Shown here in pieces: positions 1 to 7,295 of a DNA stretch of 64,000 nt. The DNA is taken from positions 1-64,000 of the forward strand of contig NZ_LMQN01000001.1 of NCBI RefSeq assembly GCF_001425355.1, written 5' to 3'. Origin of the DNA: Chryseobacterium sp. Leaf405. Lineage in GTDB: Bacteria; Bacteroidota; Bacteroidia; Flavobacteriales; Weeksellaceae. Every line of letters begins with the position of its first letter. Within the stretch, counting starts at the first letter, position 1. The notes under the pieces are model-generated. The model did no database searches. It saw only the letters and a program-made list of their open reading frames with translations, and was not told where the DNA came from. The translations under genes and the position numbers were made by a program.

Positions 1-95
1 GAATAGGGTAAAGATGGCAGGAAATCGGTTTCATTTATAGCTTCATCTATAGTTTTTAAGTATCTGGAAGCATAAACATAAACATCCTTATACAT
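1..95 (-). CDS. Possible partial hypothetical protein, cut by the window edge
   Basis: A minus-strand frame is open from about 200 to the window edge. Its only ATG is at 95-93, giving 31 codons that start MYKDVYVYASRYLK and run off the left end. Upstream of the ATG the same frame reads as a hydrophobic segment followed by basic residues, like a membrane anchor, but it has no usable ATG and begins inside the ppa terminator. It could be the start of a real gene, a gene with a non-ATG start, or a remnant. I do not recognise a family. Confidence 0.3.
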   Translation of the reverse strand, partial: MYKDVYVYASRYLKTIDEAINETDFLPSLPY

Positions 96-180
96 TTTTT
101 GAGCCTGCTCCTTTTTCTTAATCCATCTGGATTTTAAAAATAGCGAGTGCGAAAAGCCGGATAAAGCTCCTAAAAAACAT

Positions 181-216
181 AAAAAAGGATAAACGAAAAT
201 TCATTTATCCTTTTTT
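181..216 (-). terminator. Terminator downstream of ppa
   Basis: A 13-bp perfect inverted repeat, AAAAAAGGATAAA and TTTATCCTTTTTT, with a 10-nt loop. It sits 22 bp beyond the ppa stop. Because both arms end in runs of A/T it could work in both directions. Confidence 0.75.
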
Positions 217-237
217 ATAATGGTCGAGAGAAAAATA

Positions 238-849
238 TTATCCTCCGAATTTTTCTGCATAATCTTGCTGAGAAGCTTTGATCACAATTTTAGCGTGTTC
301 TGCTCCGTAAACTTCCTGGATTCTGCATTTTGCAGGCTCATCCGGTAAGTTTTTATACGTTAAGAAATAGTGCATTAATCGTTTCACTTCTGCTTCCGGC
401 AATTCTGAAATATCTCTGAAATGTCCGAATGCGTGGTCGTCTACCATTACAGCAACAATTTTATCATCTGCCTCGCCTCCGTCGATCATTTTGAAACCAC
501 CGATTGGAATAGCCTGCATCAATAAACCACCTGAATGGATATTGTGAGAACTCAACACACAGATGTCAAGAGGATCATGATCTCCCATGGTAACGTCTGT
601 AGCACCTCTTTCGATCGCCAAATTCATTACCGCCTCATTACAGTACGTTCTAGGAACGAAACCGTATAATGCAGGAATGATGTTTGAGAATTTTTGAGGT
701 CTGTCAACTTTCAAATATCCTGTTTCTTTATCTATTTCGTATTTAATGGTATCTGAAGGAACGATTTCAACGAAAACGTTTACAACATCTGGCGCATTTT
801 CTCCTACAGAAATCCCGTGCCATGGATGCGCTTTAAAATTTGGAATCAT
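238..849 (-). CDS. ppa: Inorganic pyrophosphatase, family I
   Basis: Soluble cytoplasmic enzyme that hydrolyses pyrophosphate to two phosphates, pulling biosynthetic reactions forward. The 203-residue protein carries the family I signature as DHDPLDI (around residues 91-97), where the aspartates bind the metal. The start is MIPNFKAHPWHG at an ATG. It lies 22 bp downstream of a small membrane-anchored protein on the same strand and probably shares its promoter; a strong hairpin follows the stop. Family identification is firm. Confidence 0.95.
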   Translation of the reverse strand: MIPNFKAHPWHGISVGENAPDVVNVFVEIVPSDTIKYEIDKETGYLKVDRPQKFSNIIPALYGFVPRTYCNEAVMNLAIERGATDVTMGDHDPLDICVLSSHNIHSGGLLMQAIPIGGFKMIDGGEADDKIVAVMVDDHAFGHFRDISELPEAEVKRLMHYFLTYKNLPDEPAKCRIQEVYGAEHAKIVIKASQQDYAEKFGG

Positions 850-871
850 TATTTAAATTTTTATTTTTAGT

Positions 872-1384
872 TTAAGTTATTATTAAAATTTCTCTTCTTA
901 AATTTTCTATCGTTGCAGAAATATAATCTTCACTTTCCATATAATTCATGATGAAAATTGTTTTGAATTCATCAAGGCTGGCGTTTCCTTTTACACCATC
1001 GTATGTTTTGTGAAGCAAATCAATTACTGCATTTTTAGAATCAACAATATCTTTCCAGGAGTTTTTTGTAATATATAATTGCTGAGAAGAATTATAATCA
1101 AATTCTTCATTGATAGATTTCTCTGTAAGAAAGATAAACTCATGAACTGCCAATCCTTTATCAAACTTCTGAATTAAATTAGAAGGCTTGAGCCGATCCA
1201 TAAATAACGTCATTCTTTCATAAGACTGAGACTTGTTTTCAGAATTGGATTTCACCGAAAGCAATCTGATTTCCTGTTCTTTAAGTCGTATATAATTAAA
1301 CACAAACTGTCTTAGCAAAACCAAAAACGGGATTGCAATAATCAATGCAAATGCATAGGGCAAATATTCTGAAAAACCTGTCAT
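872..1384 (-). CDS. Conserved membrane-anchored protein of unknown function
   Basis: 170 residues. Residues about 8-30 form one hydrophobic segment, followed by a charged helical stretch (YIRLKEQEIRLLSVK), so the bulk is probably cytoplasmic. No catalytic motif is visible. It is the first gene of a two-gene unit with ppa (22-bp gap), and a TAATTTTG promoter box lies 12 bp before its ATG. The placement suggests it is conserved beside ppa in relatives, but I cannot give it a function. Confidence 0.75.
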   Translation of the reverse strand: MTGFSEYLPYAFALIIAIPFLVLLRQFVFNYIRLKEQEIRLLSVKSNSENKSQSYERMTLFMDRLKPSNLIQKFDKGLAVHEFIFLTEKSINEEFDYNSSQQLYITKNSWKDIVDSKNAVIDLLHKTYDGVKGNASLDEFKTIFIMNYMESEDYISATIENLRREILIIT

Positions 1385-1396
1385 AATTTAAGGCTA

Positions 1397-1404
1397 CAAA
1401 ATTA
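1397..1404 (-). promoter_or_regulatory. -7 box for the 872-1384/ppa unit
   Basis: TAATTTTG on the minus strand matches the Bacteroidetes -7 consensus TAnnTTTG and lies 12 bp before the ATG at 1384. No clear TTG -33 element is seen at the usual spacing. Confidence 0.45.
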
Positions 1405-1471
1405 GTGATATTTTCTGAATTTATCGTTGAAAAACATTGGTTTGTGCAACAAGGGGGAAGACCACATTTTT

Positions 1472-2338
1472 TTATAAAATTTTCTTTAGGATCTGACTCT
1501 CAAAAAAGCTGTAATCTTGAAGTTCTGCACCAAAACTTTTAAAGAAAACTTCAATGCCACGGATATTGCTTCCCATGAAATCGAAGGTTTTTTCATGAAT
1601 ATATAAATTGAGGATTTTATCAATTAGAAATGACGGTCCGTTTTCATTTTTATACCTTTCATCATTGATTAAAGCCAATAATGAAAGTTGAGTTTCCTCT
1701 GAGATTAATACCGCAATATTAATCAGTTTATCATCCAGATAAGCCGCACAAAGTTTTAGAGAATTCATTTCATTAAGAAAACTTAGATATTCTTTAAATT
1801 TATTAACATCCTTCTGTTTGGTAAGTCCTTTAAAGTTATTTTCTATAAATGAAATATGTTCTGCATTCAATTCAATTTCTTTATAGAATAGATGCTGCGC
1901 CCATTTTGCAGTAGATTTTCTTCCTTTAAAATACTTTTTTCTTCGTAAAACGTCATAATCAGAAATTGGAATCTTATAATTTTTCCGCTGTTCTAAAGCA
2001 GACGAAAATGAATTATACTGATTAAAAGAATAGTAAAATATTTTATAATTTTTTCTAAGCGCTTTTAAAAACTGATCATTAATTTCACGATTATCTTTTG
2101 ATGAAAAAACACCCAACTGCTGGCAAAAAAGTGGCATAATGACAAATCTTAATCCTAATTTCTTCATCAGCGGAACTGGTAAAACGGCTTCATAATCTTG
2201 ATATATCAAAACTTCCCAATTTTCTGAAAGTTCATCCAAGACCTCTTTTTTTGCATACCAATTTTTCTGTTCAGAATTCTCTAAACACTGAGTATATTTT
2301 TTAAAATCAATGGATTCGTATTTCAATCTTCTAATCAT
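1472..2338 (-). CDS. FemAB/GNAT-like acyltransferase
   Basis: 288 residues that look like a FemAB/GNAT-fold transferase: a C-terminal stretch with FDFMGSNIRGIEVFFKSFGA (about residues 253-272) resembles the acyl-binding end of lipid II-aminoacyl and related N-acyltransferases. There is no signal peptide or membrane segment. The ATG overlaps the stop of radC by 4 nt, so it is the last gene of the lolD-ldt-DUF6263-radC operon. Family is inferred from overall pattern; the substrate is unknown. Confidence 0.65.
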   Translation of the reverse strand: MIRRLKYESIDFKKYTQCLENSEQKNWYAKKEVLDELSENWEVLIYQDYEAVLPVPLMKKLGLRFVIMPLFCQQLGVFSSKDNREINDQFLKALRKNYKIFYYSFNQYNSFSSALEQRKNYKIPISDYDVLRRKKYFKGRKSTAKWAQHLFYKEIELNAEHISFIENNFKGLTKQKDVNKFKEYLSFLNEMNSLKLCAAYLDDKLINIAVLISEETQLSLLALINDERYKNENGPSFLIDKILNLYIHEKTFDFMGSNIRGIEVFFKSFGAELQDYSFFESQILKKIL

Positions 2339-3012
2339 AATAACCCTTCGTCTGCGAAACTGAAATATGAATTCTGCGTAATAATTAAGTGATCCAGCAG
2401 CTGGATACTTAACATATTTCCTGCCTCTTTTATTTTTTTTGTAATATCAATGTCTTCCTTGCTCGGTTTCAGATTTCCGGAAGGATGGTTGTGTGAAATA
2501 ATAATTCCTGTAGAAAAATGATCTAATGCTGTTTTAAATAAAATTCTGACATCCACAATTGATTGATTAATCCCGCCCTGGGTTAACTGTGCAATATGAA
2601 TAACCTTATTGCTCTGATTCAGAAAAATTGCCCAAAATTCTTCTGTTCTCAGATCTGACAAATGATTTTTTAATACCAAATATGCATCATTACTTTTCGA
2701 AACAACGGGTTTTTCCGGAATTTCCTGACTCGATCTTCTTCTGCCTATTTCCAGAGCCGTTGCGATAGAAATCGCTTTTACTTCACCAACTCCTTTGAAT
2801 TTCATGAGATCTTTAACGGAAAGTAAGCTAAGTTGATTCCAGTTATTATTTACTGAATCTAAAATTCTTCTCGCCAATTCCACTGCAGTTTCTTCTCTGT
2901 TTCCGCTACCCATAATAATTGCTAACAGTTCAGAATCCGATAATGAATTTTTACCTTTCAGTAAAAACTTTTCACGGGGTCTGTCGTCTTCAGCAAGGAA
3001 TTTTATGGACAT
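2335..3012 (-). CDS. radC: RadC family JAB-domain protein
   Basis: 225 residues. The N-terminal part has a helix-hairpin-helix-like segment (KFKGVGEVKAISIATALEIG, residues 71-90) and the C-terminal half is a JAB/MPN domain with the metal motif H174-x-H176-x10-D187 (SHNHPSGNLKPSKED). RadC was named for DNA repair, but its real biochemical role is not settled; the motif predicts a zinc metallopeptidase-type fold. It overlaps the next gene by 4 nt and lies 19 bp after a lipoprotein gene. Confidence 0.92.
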   Translation of the reverse strand: MSIKFLAEDDRPREKFLLKGKNSLSDSELLAIIMGSGNREETAVELARRILDSVNNNWNQLSLLSVKDLMKFKGVGEVKAISIATALEIGRRRSSQEIPEKPVVSKSNDAYLVLKNHLSDLRTEEFWAIFLNQSNKVIHIAQLTQGGINQSIVDVRILFKTALDHFSTGIIISHNHPSGNLKPSKEDIDITKKIKEAGNMLSIQLLDHLIITQNSYFSFADEGLL

Positions 3013-3031
3013 CTTTTGTATAAATAATTAA

Positions 3032-3793
3032 TTAAAAACCTTTTGCTTTTGGAGTAATCGTAAAACTAGCCGTACCGCCACCCATCTGAACAGGCATATT
3101 TCTTTCAGCGGAAATCAGGCTTTTTGTCTTAGCATCAAAGATATATTTCCCTTCGATATCAGTATCTTTCATGATAGCTCCACCCTCCATTTTCGAATTC
3201 AGGGCAACCTCAATCTTATTATCCTTAGTACCTTTATAAGTAAAACTACTCGAAACAGGCATAATAGATTTTGTAAGAGGGTTTGAGGTATCCTCCTTCC
3301 ATGTAAATCCCGTTTCAATCGCTTCATGTGGAAAAACCACCGGAATGATATTGTACTGATCTGCATTTAAATCTCCGGAAATCTCTTTCGTAAATTTCTG
3401 CTTTTCAAGGATTTTCCCGTATTTATCAATTTTAAATGTAAACGGATTATTGATTAACGGTTTAAATTCGTCTCCAAACTCTTCATCTGAATTAGTATTT
3501 TCTCGTGAATCAAAATGAATTTCTTCACCAAACATCTTTTGGTTGTAAGTCATTCTCATGATCTCCCCTGTCACATAATAATTTGAATCTTTATCTACAG
3601 AATCTATGATATATTTAACTTCCGTAGCGTCATTCATTCCGCCGTTATTATTTCCCGTTGTAGAAGTGGAATAAATTAAAGTCTGTTCAAAACCTTTTTG
3701 AAGGTTAAGTGATAAATTTTCTTTCTGAACTTCCTTTTTTTCGCACGATACAATGGTGAATAAAGCCGAAGCAATGATAATAATATTTTTCAT
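3032..3793 (-). CDS. DUF6263-like lipoprotein
   Basis: 253 residues. The N-terminus (MKNIIIIASALFTIVSC) is a lipoprotein signal with lipobox IVSC, so the mature protein begins at Cys17 and is membrane-anchored. The rest is a polar beta-rich domain with a late PVQMGGGTASFTITPK strand; it resembles the family labelled DUF6263, which has no known function. It lies 9 bp after the L,D-transpeptidase gene and 19 bp before radC. The family name is from memory of the pattern. Confidence 0.7.
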   Translation of the reverse strand: MKNIIIIASALFTIVSCEKKEVQKENLSLNLQKGFEQTLIYSTSTTGNNNGGMNDATEVKYIIDSVDKDSNYYVTGEIMRMTYNQKMFGEEIHFDSRENTNSDEEFGDEFKPLINNPFTFKIDKYGKILEKQKFTKEISGDLNADQYNIIPVVFPHEAIETGFTWKEDTSNPLTKSIMPVSSSFTYKGTKDNKIEVALNSKMEGGAIMKDTDIEGKYIFDAKTKSLISAERNMPVQMGGGTASFTITPKAKGF

Positions 3794-3802
3794 GTAATAG
3801 TT

Positions 3803-4384
3803 TTAATAAAAAGCGTATAAAATAATTGTCTTTTTTGATGGATCGATATATTTCGCCGTTTCCACGAATGCATTTTTCGAAAGCATCGGACAGCCAAAAC
3901 TTAGACAAGCAGGATATGCAGATTCTTTGTCAGGAATGCAATAATAAGAATGAAGAACAATTGCTCTTGCCCTTGAATTGCTGTTTGAGGCATCCAAGCC
4001 GTCTAAACGATACGCTTTCCCAAACTTTCCATTGTAACTTTCTCTGATTTCGTATTTTCCTAATGACGACTGATGAGAACCATCAACATTACTAAACTGT
4101 AAAGCATCAGAGTTTTTAACAACAGAACCTTCACCGTGAGCAACGACCGCTTTTTGCAAGATCTTGTCATTTTTAAGATCATAAACAAAATATCTGTACT
4201 TTCCGGAATGAACTTTAAAATTGATGAAAACAGCCAGATCCTGATTGTAATTTTTCCCTTTAATATAATTCTTGATCTCTAAAATTTTAGATTTAGGTAA
4301 ATCATCAACAAAATTAGTCGCCTGAGATTCAATTTTTGAACAGGAAATAAAAAAGAGGAATAAAAAAAGAACGTTTTTCATCAT
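3803..4384 (-). CDS. L,D-transpeptidase-like murein enzyme (YkuD-type), lipoprotein
   Basis: 193 residues. The start MMKNVLFLFLFFISC is a lipoprotein signal with Cys15 as the lipidated residue. The C-terminal half carries the YkuD-type catalytic pair: His145 in VLHSYY and Cys165 in SFGCPMLS, matching the H...S-x-G-C pattern of the murein L,D-transpeptidase catalytic domain. Such enzymes crosslink or edit peptidoglycan through a cysteine acyl-enzyme. It is second in the lolD operon (13-bp gap), which fits a cell-envelope role. Either start Met is possible. Confidence 0.85.
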   Translation of the reverse strand: MMKNVLFLFLFFISCSKIESQATNFVDDLPKSKILEIKNYIKGKNYNQDLAVFINFKVHSGKYRYFVYDLKNDKILQKAVVAHGEGSVVKNSDALQFSNVDGSHQSSLGKYEIRESYNGKFGKAYRLDGLDASNSNSRARAIVLHSYYCIPDKESAYPACLSFGCPMLSKNAFVETAKYIDPSKKTIILYAFY

Positions 4385-4397
4385 GTGTTGGACAGTT

Positions 4398-5066
4398 TTA
4401 TTCGATAATCATTCCGTCTTTCATGACTAATTTCCGGTCGGTGATTTCTGCAAGATTCGGGTTGTGTGTCACAATCACAAAAGTCTGGTTGTATTTATCT
4501 CTTAAATCAAAAAATAATCGGTGCAAATCATCGGCATTTTTAGAATCTAGGTTTCCTGTCGGTTCGTCTGCAAAAATAATTTTCGGAGAGTTGATTAAAG
4601 CTCTTGCTACCGCTACCCTTTGTGCTTCACCACCTGATAACTGGTTGGGTTTGTGATGTAATCTCTGTTCGATTTTTAAATCTTCAAACAAAGCATACGC
4701 TTTTTCTAAAGATTCTTTTTCGTTTGCCCCTCCTATTTTTGTTGGCAGCAACACATTTTCCAACGCCGTAAATTCCGGTAGCAACTGGTGAAACTGAAAT
4801 ACAAAACCAATATTCTGGTTTCTGAATTTAGAAAGCTGCTTATCATTCATATTAATAAATGATTCGCCGGCAATGGAGATCTCAGTATTGTATTTACTGG
4901 AAGTCGTTGGCTGATCCAACGTTCCTAAAATCTGCAGCAGAGTAGATTTACCGGCGCCCGATTCTCCGACGATAGAAACAACCTCTCCAGTTTTTATGTG
5001 AATATCAACCCCTTTTAATACTTCTAAATTCCCGTAAGATTTACGGATATTTCTTGCTTTAATCAT
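4398..5066 (-). CDS. lolD: ABC transporter ATP-binding protein, LolD/MacB type
   Basis: 222-residue ATPase with all core motifs: Walker A GESGAGKS (about 34-41), Q-loop FQFHQ, signature [15 protein letters not shown] and Walker [14 protein letters not shown]. Length and the short sequence between Q-loop and signature match the LolD/MacB/FtsE group, which drives lipoprotein release or exporter pumps. No permease is adjacent, so the partner is encoded elsewhere. It heads the operon from the promoter at 5071-5101. The LolD assignment is a best guess within the group. Confidence 0.8.
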   Translation of the reverse strand: MIKARNIRKSYGNLEVLKGVDIHIKTGEVVSIVGESGAGKSTLLQILGTLDQPTTSSKYNTEISIAGESFINMNDKQLSKFRNQNIGFVFQFHQLLPEFTALENVLLPTKIGGANEKESLEKAYALFEDLKIEQRLHHKPNQLSGGEAQRVAVARALINSPKIIFADEPTGNLDSKNADDLHRLFFDLRDKYNQTFVIVTHNPNLAEITDRKLVMKDGMIIE

Positions 5067-5070
5067 GATT

Positions 5071-5101
5071 CAAAAATAGCAACATATTGTTGTATTTACA
5101 A
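5071..5101 (-). promoter_or_regulatory. Promoter of the lolD-ldt-DUF6263-radC-femAB operon
   Basis: On the minus strand TTG (5099-5101), a 20-nt spacer, then TATTTTTG (5071-5078): a full match to the Bacteroidetes -33/-7 promoter. The -7 box ends 5 bp before the lolD ATG, so the leader is very short. The region also has a short TTGTAAATACAA dyad (5090-5101) overlapping the -33 element that might bind a regulator. Confidence 0.75.
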
Positions 5102-5171
5102 CTTATTGTAGTAATAATATGATATTTTAGATTTGAAAACAGGTATTACTTATTTTCTGGGAAGTTAATTA

Positions 5172-5339
5172 CACCCCAGCAAAGGGTTTTCCGGAAGCTC
5201 CGAAAGCTTGTTGCACCCTAGTACCAGCTTTCCAGGAATGTCCGAAAGTTAAAATCACCCCTGCGACAGACTTTCGGAGAGTTCCGAAAGGTTCCTGCAC
5301 CCTGAACAAAGTTTTCCGGAACTTTCGGGGAATAATTTT
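5172..5339. repeat. Four tandem 42-bp repeats with internal dyads
   Basis: Units start with CACCC at 5172, 5214, 5256 and 5298, an exact 42-bp period. Each unit has a dyad near its centre, clearest in unit 3 (CTTTCGGA, 4 nt, TCCGAAAG); units 1, 2 and 4 carry variants of TTTCCGGAA and TCCGAAAG. The flanks of the dyads have diverged. The block is about 95 bp upstream of the lolD promoter and beyond the pdhC terminator. Function unknown; there is no reading frame across it. Confidence 0.75.
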
Positions 5340-5353
5340 CAATAGATATTAAT

Positions 5354-5532
5354 AAACCCGTTTATATTGTGACAAACTTTGATAGTGAATTCGTCTGGTC
5401 GAGTGTTTTTTCGTAACAAAGTGGAGTATCTCGAAAATAGATTTTATCACCAAAATTATAAACTTTTCGATACTATTTTTTCAAAAATCTACTCAAAGTG
5501 ACGAAAATGAAAAAAAATGCAAAACGGGTTAT
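5354..5532 (-). repeat. MITE-like intergenic element, copy 1
   Basis: Bounded by AAACCCGTTT (5354-5363) and its inverted partner AAAACGGGTT (5521-5530). Read on the minus strand it shares with 60339-60478 the blocks CCCGTT, ATTTTCGTCACTT, CTCCACTT and TTACGAAAAAACACTCGA (5399-5416), in the same order. No coding sequence is visible, so it would be a non-autonomous element moved by a transposase elsewhere, or a REP-like family. Confidence 0.65.
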
Positions 5533-5540
5533 AAGAAATA

Positions 5541-5570
5541 AAAAACACCTCCCAAAATTGAGAGGTGTTT
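5541..5570 (-). terminator. Terminator of pdhC
   Basis: AACACCTC and GAGGTGTT form a stem around a short AT-rich loop, followed on the minus strand by a run of T. It lies 24 bp beyond the pdhC stop. Confidence 0.8.
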
Positions 5571-5593
5571 GTATTTTTAAAAAACTTAGAAAA

Positions 5594-7213
5594 TTACAGT
5601 AACAATGTTAATGGGCTTTCTAAATATGTTTTTAAAGTCTGTAAGAACTGAGCACCCGTAGCACCGTCTACCACTCTGTGGTCACAAGCTAATGAAAGCT
5701 TCATGATATTACCCACTACGATCTGACCGTTTTTCACAATCGGTTTCTCGATAATTGCTCCTACTGAAAGGATTGCGGAGTTTGGTTGGTTGATGATACT
5801 TGTAAATGTTTCGATTCCAAACATCCCTAAGTTTGAGATAGAGAATGTAGAACCTTCCATTTCGTTTGCTTTAAGACCTTTAGATTTTGCTCTTCCTGCC
5901 ATATCTTTTACAGCAGCAGAAATCTGAGTATAACTCATCTGATCTGTATTTTTAAGAACAGGAACTACCAATCCGTCAGGAATTGCAACCGCTACCCCAA
6001 CATTAATGTTTCCTCTGTGAATGATCTGATCACCTGCCCAGCTAGAATTTACCTGCGGGTGTTTTTTTAAAGCAATCGCAGTCGCTTTAATGATCATATC
6101 GTTGAAAGAAATTTTAGTATCAGGTAAAGAATTGATTTCTTTTCTTGCATCAATTGCCTTATCCATATTGATTTCTACCATCAGGTAGTAGTGAGGTGCA
6201 GAGAATTTACTTTCAGCAAGACGTTTCGCAATGATATTTCTTACCTGAGAATTCGGAGTTTCTGTATCTTCACCCTGTACGAAGCTTAATGCAACTTGTG
6301 CAGCAGCAGGACTTGCAGCCGGAGCTGAAGCAGTCTCTTTCGCAGATGGCTGATAATTTTCAACATCTTTTTTAACGATTCTTCCGTTTTCACCAGAACC
6401 CTGTACACTGTGAATATCAACACCTTTTTCCTGAGCGATTTTCTTCGCTAGCGGAGAAATTGCCACTCTGTCTGTAGATGAAGAACTTGAAGTTTGCGCA
6501 ACCGATTTCTCTTCTGTCTTGGCTTCAGGTTTTTGTTCAGCAGGTTTTTCTGATAACGAACTAGCCGCTTTCGTAGCACCAACTGCGGAAACGTCTGTTC
6601 CTTCAGGTCCGATAATTGCCAATACGGTATCAACCGGAGCAGCACCACCTTCTTCAACACCTTGCTTCAATAGAATACCATTGAATTCAGATTCAAAATC
6701 CTGAACGGCTTTATCTGTTTCAATCTCAGCAAGAAGATCACCTTCTTTTACAGTATCACCTACATTTTTGTGCCACTTAGCAACCTTTCCTTCCGTCATT
6801 GTATCAGAAAGTCTTGGCATTGTGATTACTTCTACTCCTGCCGGAACTTCCGCAGTAGTCTGTTCAACACTTGTAGATTCGTTTTCAGTTTTAGACTCTT
6901 CTTCAGATTTTTTCTCTTCAGAATCACCTGCAGCCGGAGCAGCAGCTCCACCCGTTAATCCTGAAATATCTTCTCCTTCGTTTCCGATAATCGCCAAAAC
7001 TAAATCTACCGCAGCAGCTGAACCTTCTTCAACGCCAATGTATAAAAGAGTTCCTTCAACTTCAGATTCAAAATCCTGAACGGCTTTATCAGTTTCGATT
7101 TCAGCTAAAATATCTCCTTCTTTTACTTTATCTCCTACTTTTTTATGCCATTTTGCCACTTTACCTTCCGTCATTGTATCGGAAAGACGTGGCATTGTAA
7201 TAACTTCTGCCAT
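5594..7213 (-). CDS. pdhC: Pyruvate dehydrogenase E2, dihydrolipoamide acetyltransferase
   Basis: 539-residue core subunit that moves acetyl groups from E1 to CoA. It has two N-terminal lipoyl domains (about 2-77 and 127-203) with lipoylated lysines K43 and K168, each in EIETDKAVQDFE; Ala/Glu/Ser-rich linkers; a peripheral-subunit binding domain (about 248-286, RVAISPLAKKIAQEKG); and a catalytic acyltransferase domain ending in DHRVVDGA with His512. The lipoyl domains differ at only a few of about 48 residues, suggesting recent duplication or conversion. It follows pdhA with an 82-bp repeat-bearing spacer. Confidence 0.95.
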   Translation of the reverse strand: MAEVITMPRLSDTMTEGKVAKWHKKVGDKVKEGDILAEIETDKAVQDFESEVEGTLLYIGVEEGSAAAVDLVLAIIGNEGEDISGLTGGAAAPAAGDSEEKKSEEESKTENESTSVEQTTAEVPAGVEVITMPRLSDTMTEGKVAKWHKNVGDTVKEGDLLAEIETDKAVQDFESEFNGILLKQGVEEGGAAPVDTVLAIIGPEGTDVSAVGATKAASSLSEKPAEQKPEAKTEEKSVAQTSSSSSTDRVAISPLAKKIAQEKGVDIHSVQGSGENGRIVKKDVENYQPSAKETASAPAASPAAAQVALSFVQGEDTETPNSQVRNIIAKRLAESKFSAPHYYLMVEINMDKAIDARKEINSLPDTKISFNDMIIKATAIALKKHPQVNSSWAGDQIIHRGNINVGVAVAIPDGLVVPVLKNTDQMSYTQISAAVKDMAGRAKSKGLKANEMEGSTFSISNLGMFGIETFTSIINQPNSAILSVGAIIEKPIVKNGQIVVGNIMKLSLACDHRVVDGATGAQFLQTLKTYLESPLTLLL

Positions 7214-7228
7214 AATTTATATTGATTT

Positions 7229-7288
7229 GAGATTCGAGATTCGAGATTTGAGATTAGGGAAACTCAAATTCAAATATCAAATTAATTA
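7229..7288. repeat. Heptamer tandem repeat with inverted partner
   Basis: Four 7-bp units GAGATTC, GAGATTC, GAGATTT, GAGATTA (7229-7256) are followed by an imperfect inverted partner (7261-7288, rich in TCAAAT). RNA across it could fold into a weak hairpin between pdhA and pdhC in the shared transcript. Confidence 0.6.
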
Positions 7289-7295
7289 TTATTTT

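Noticed and set aside
1..180. 28-residue minus-strand ORF starting near 180
   Set aside because: It starts inside the sequence next to the ppa terminator and shows no motif; the other frame is open longer and was kept as a weak partial call.
5172..5339. CRISPR array
   Set aside because: The conserved parts are short, variable and dyad-shaped, units are 42 bp in total, and there are no cas genes or unique spacers of normal size.
6768..7079. 103-residue plus-strand ORF in pdhC
   Set aside because: Serine/threonine-rich complement of the Ala/Glu linkers of E2; shadow.
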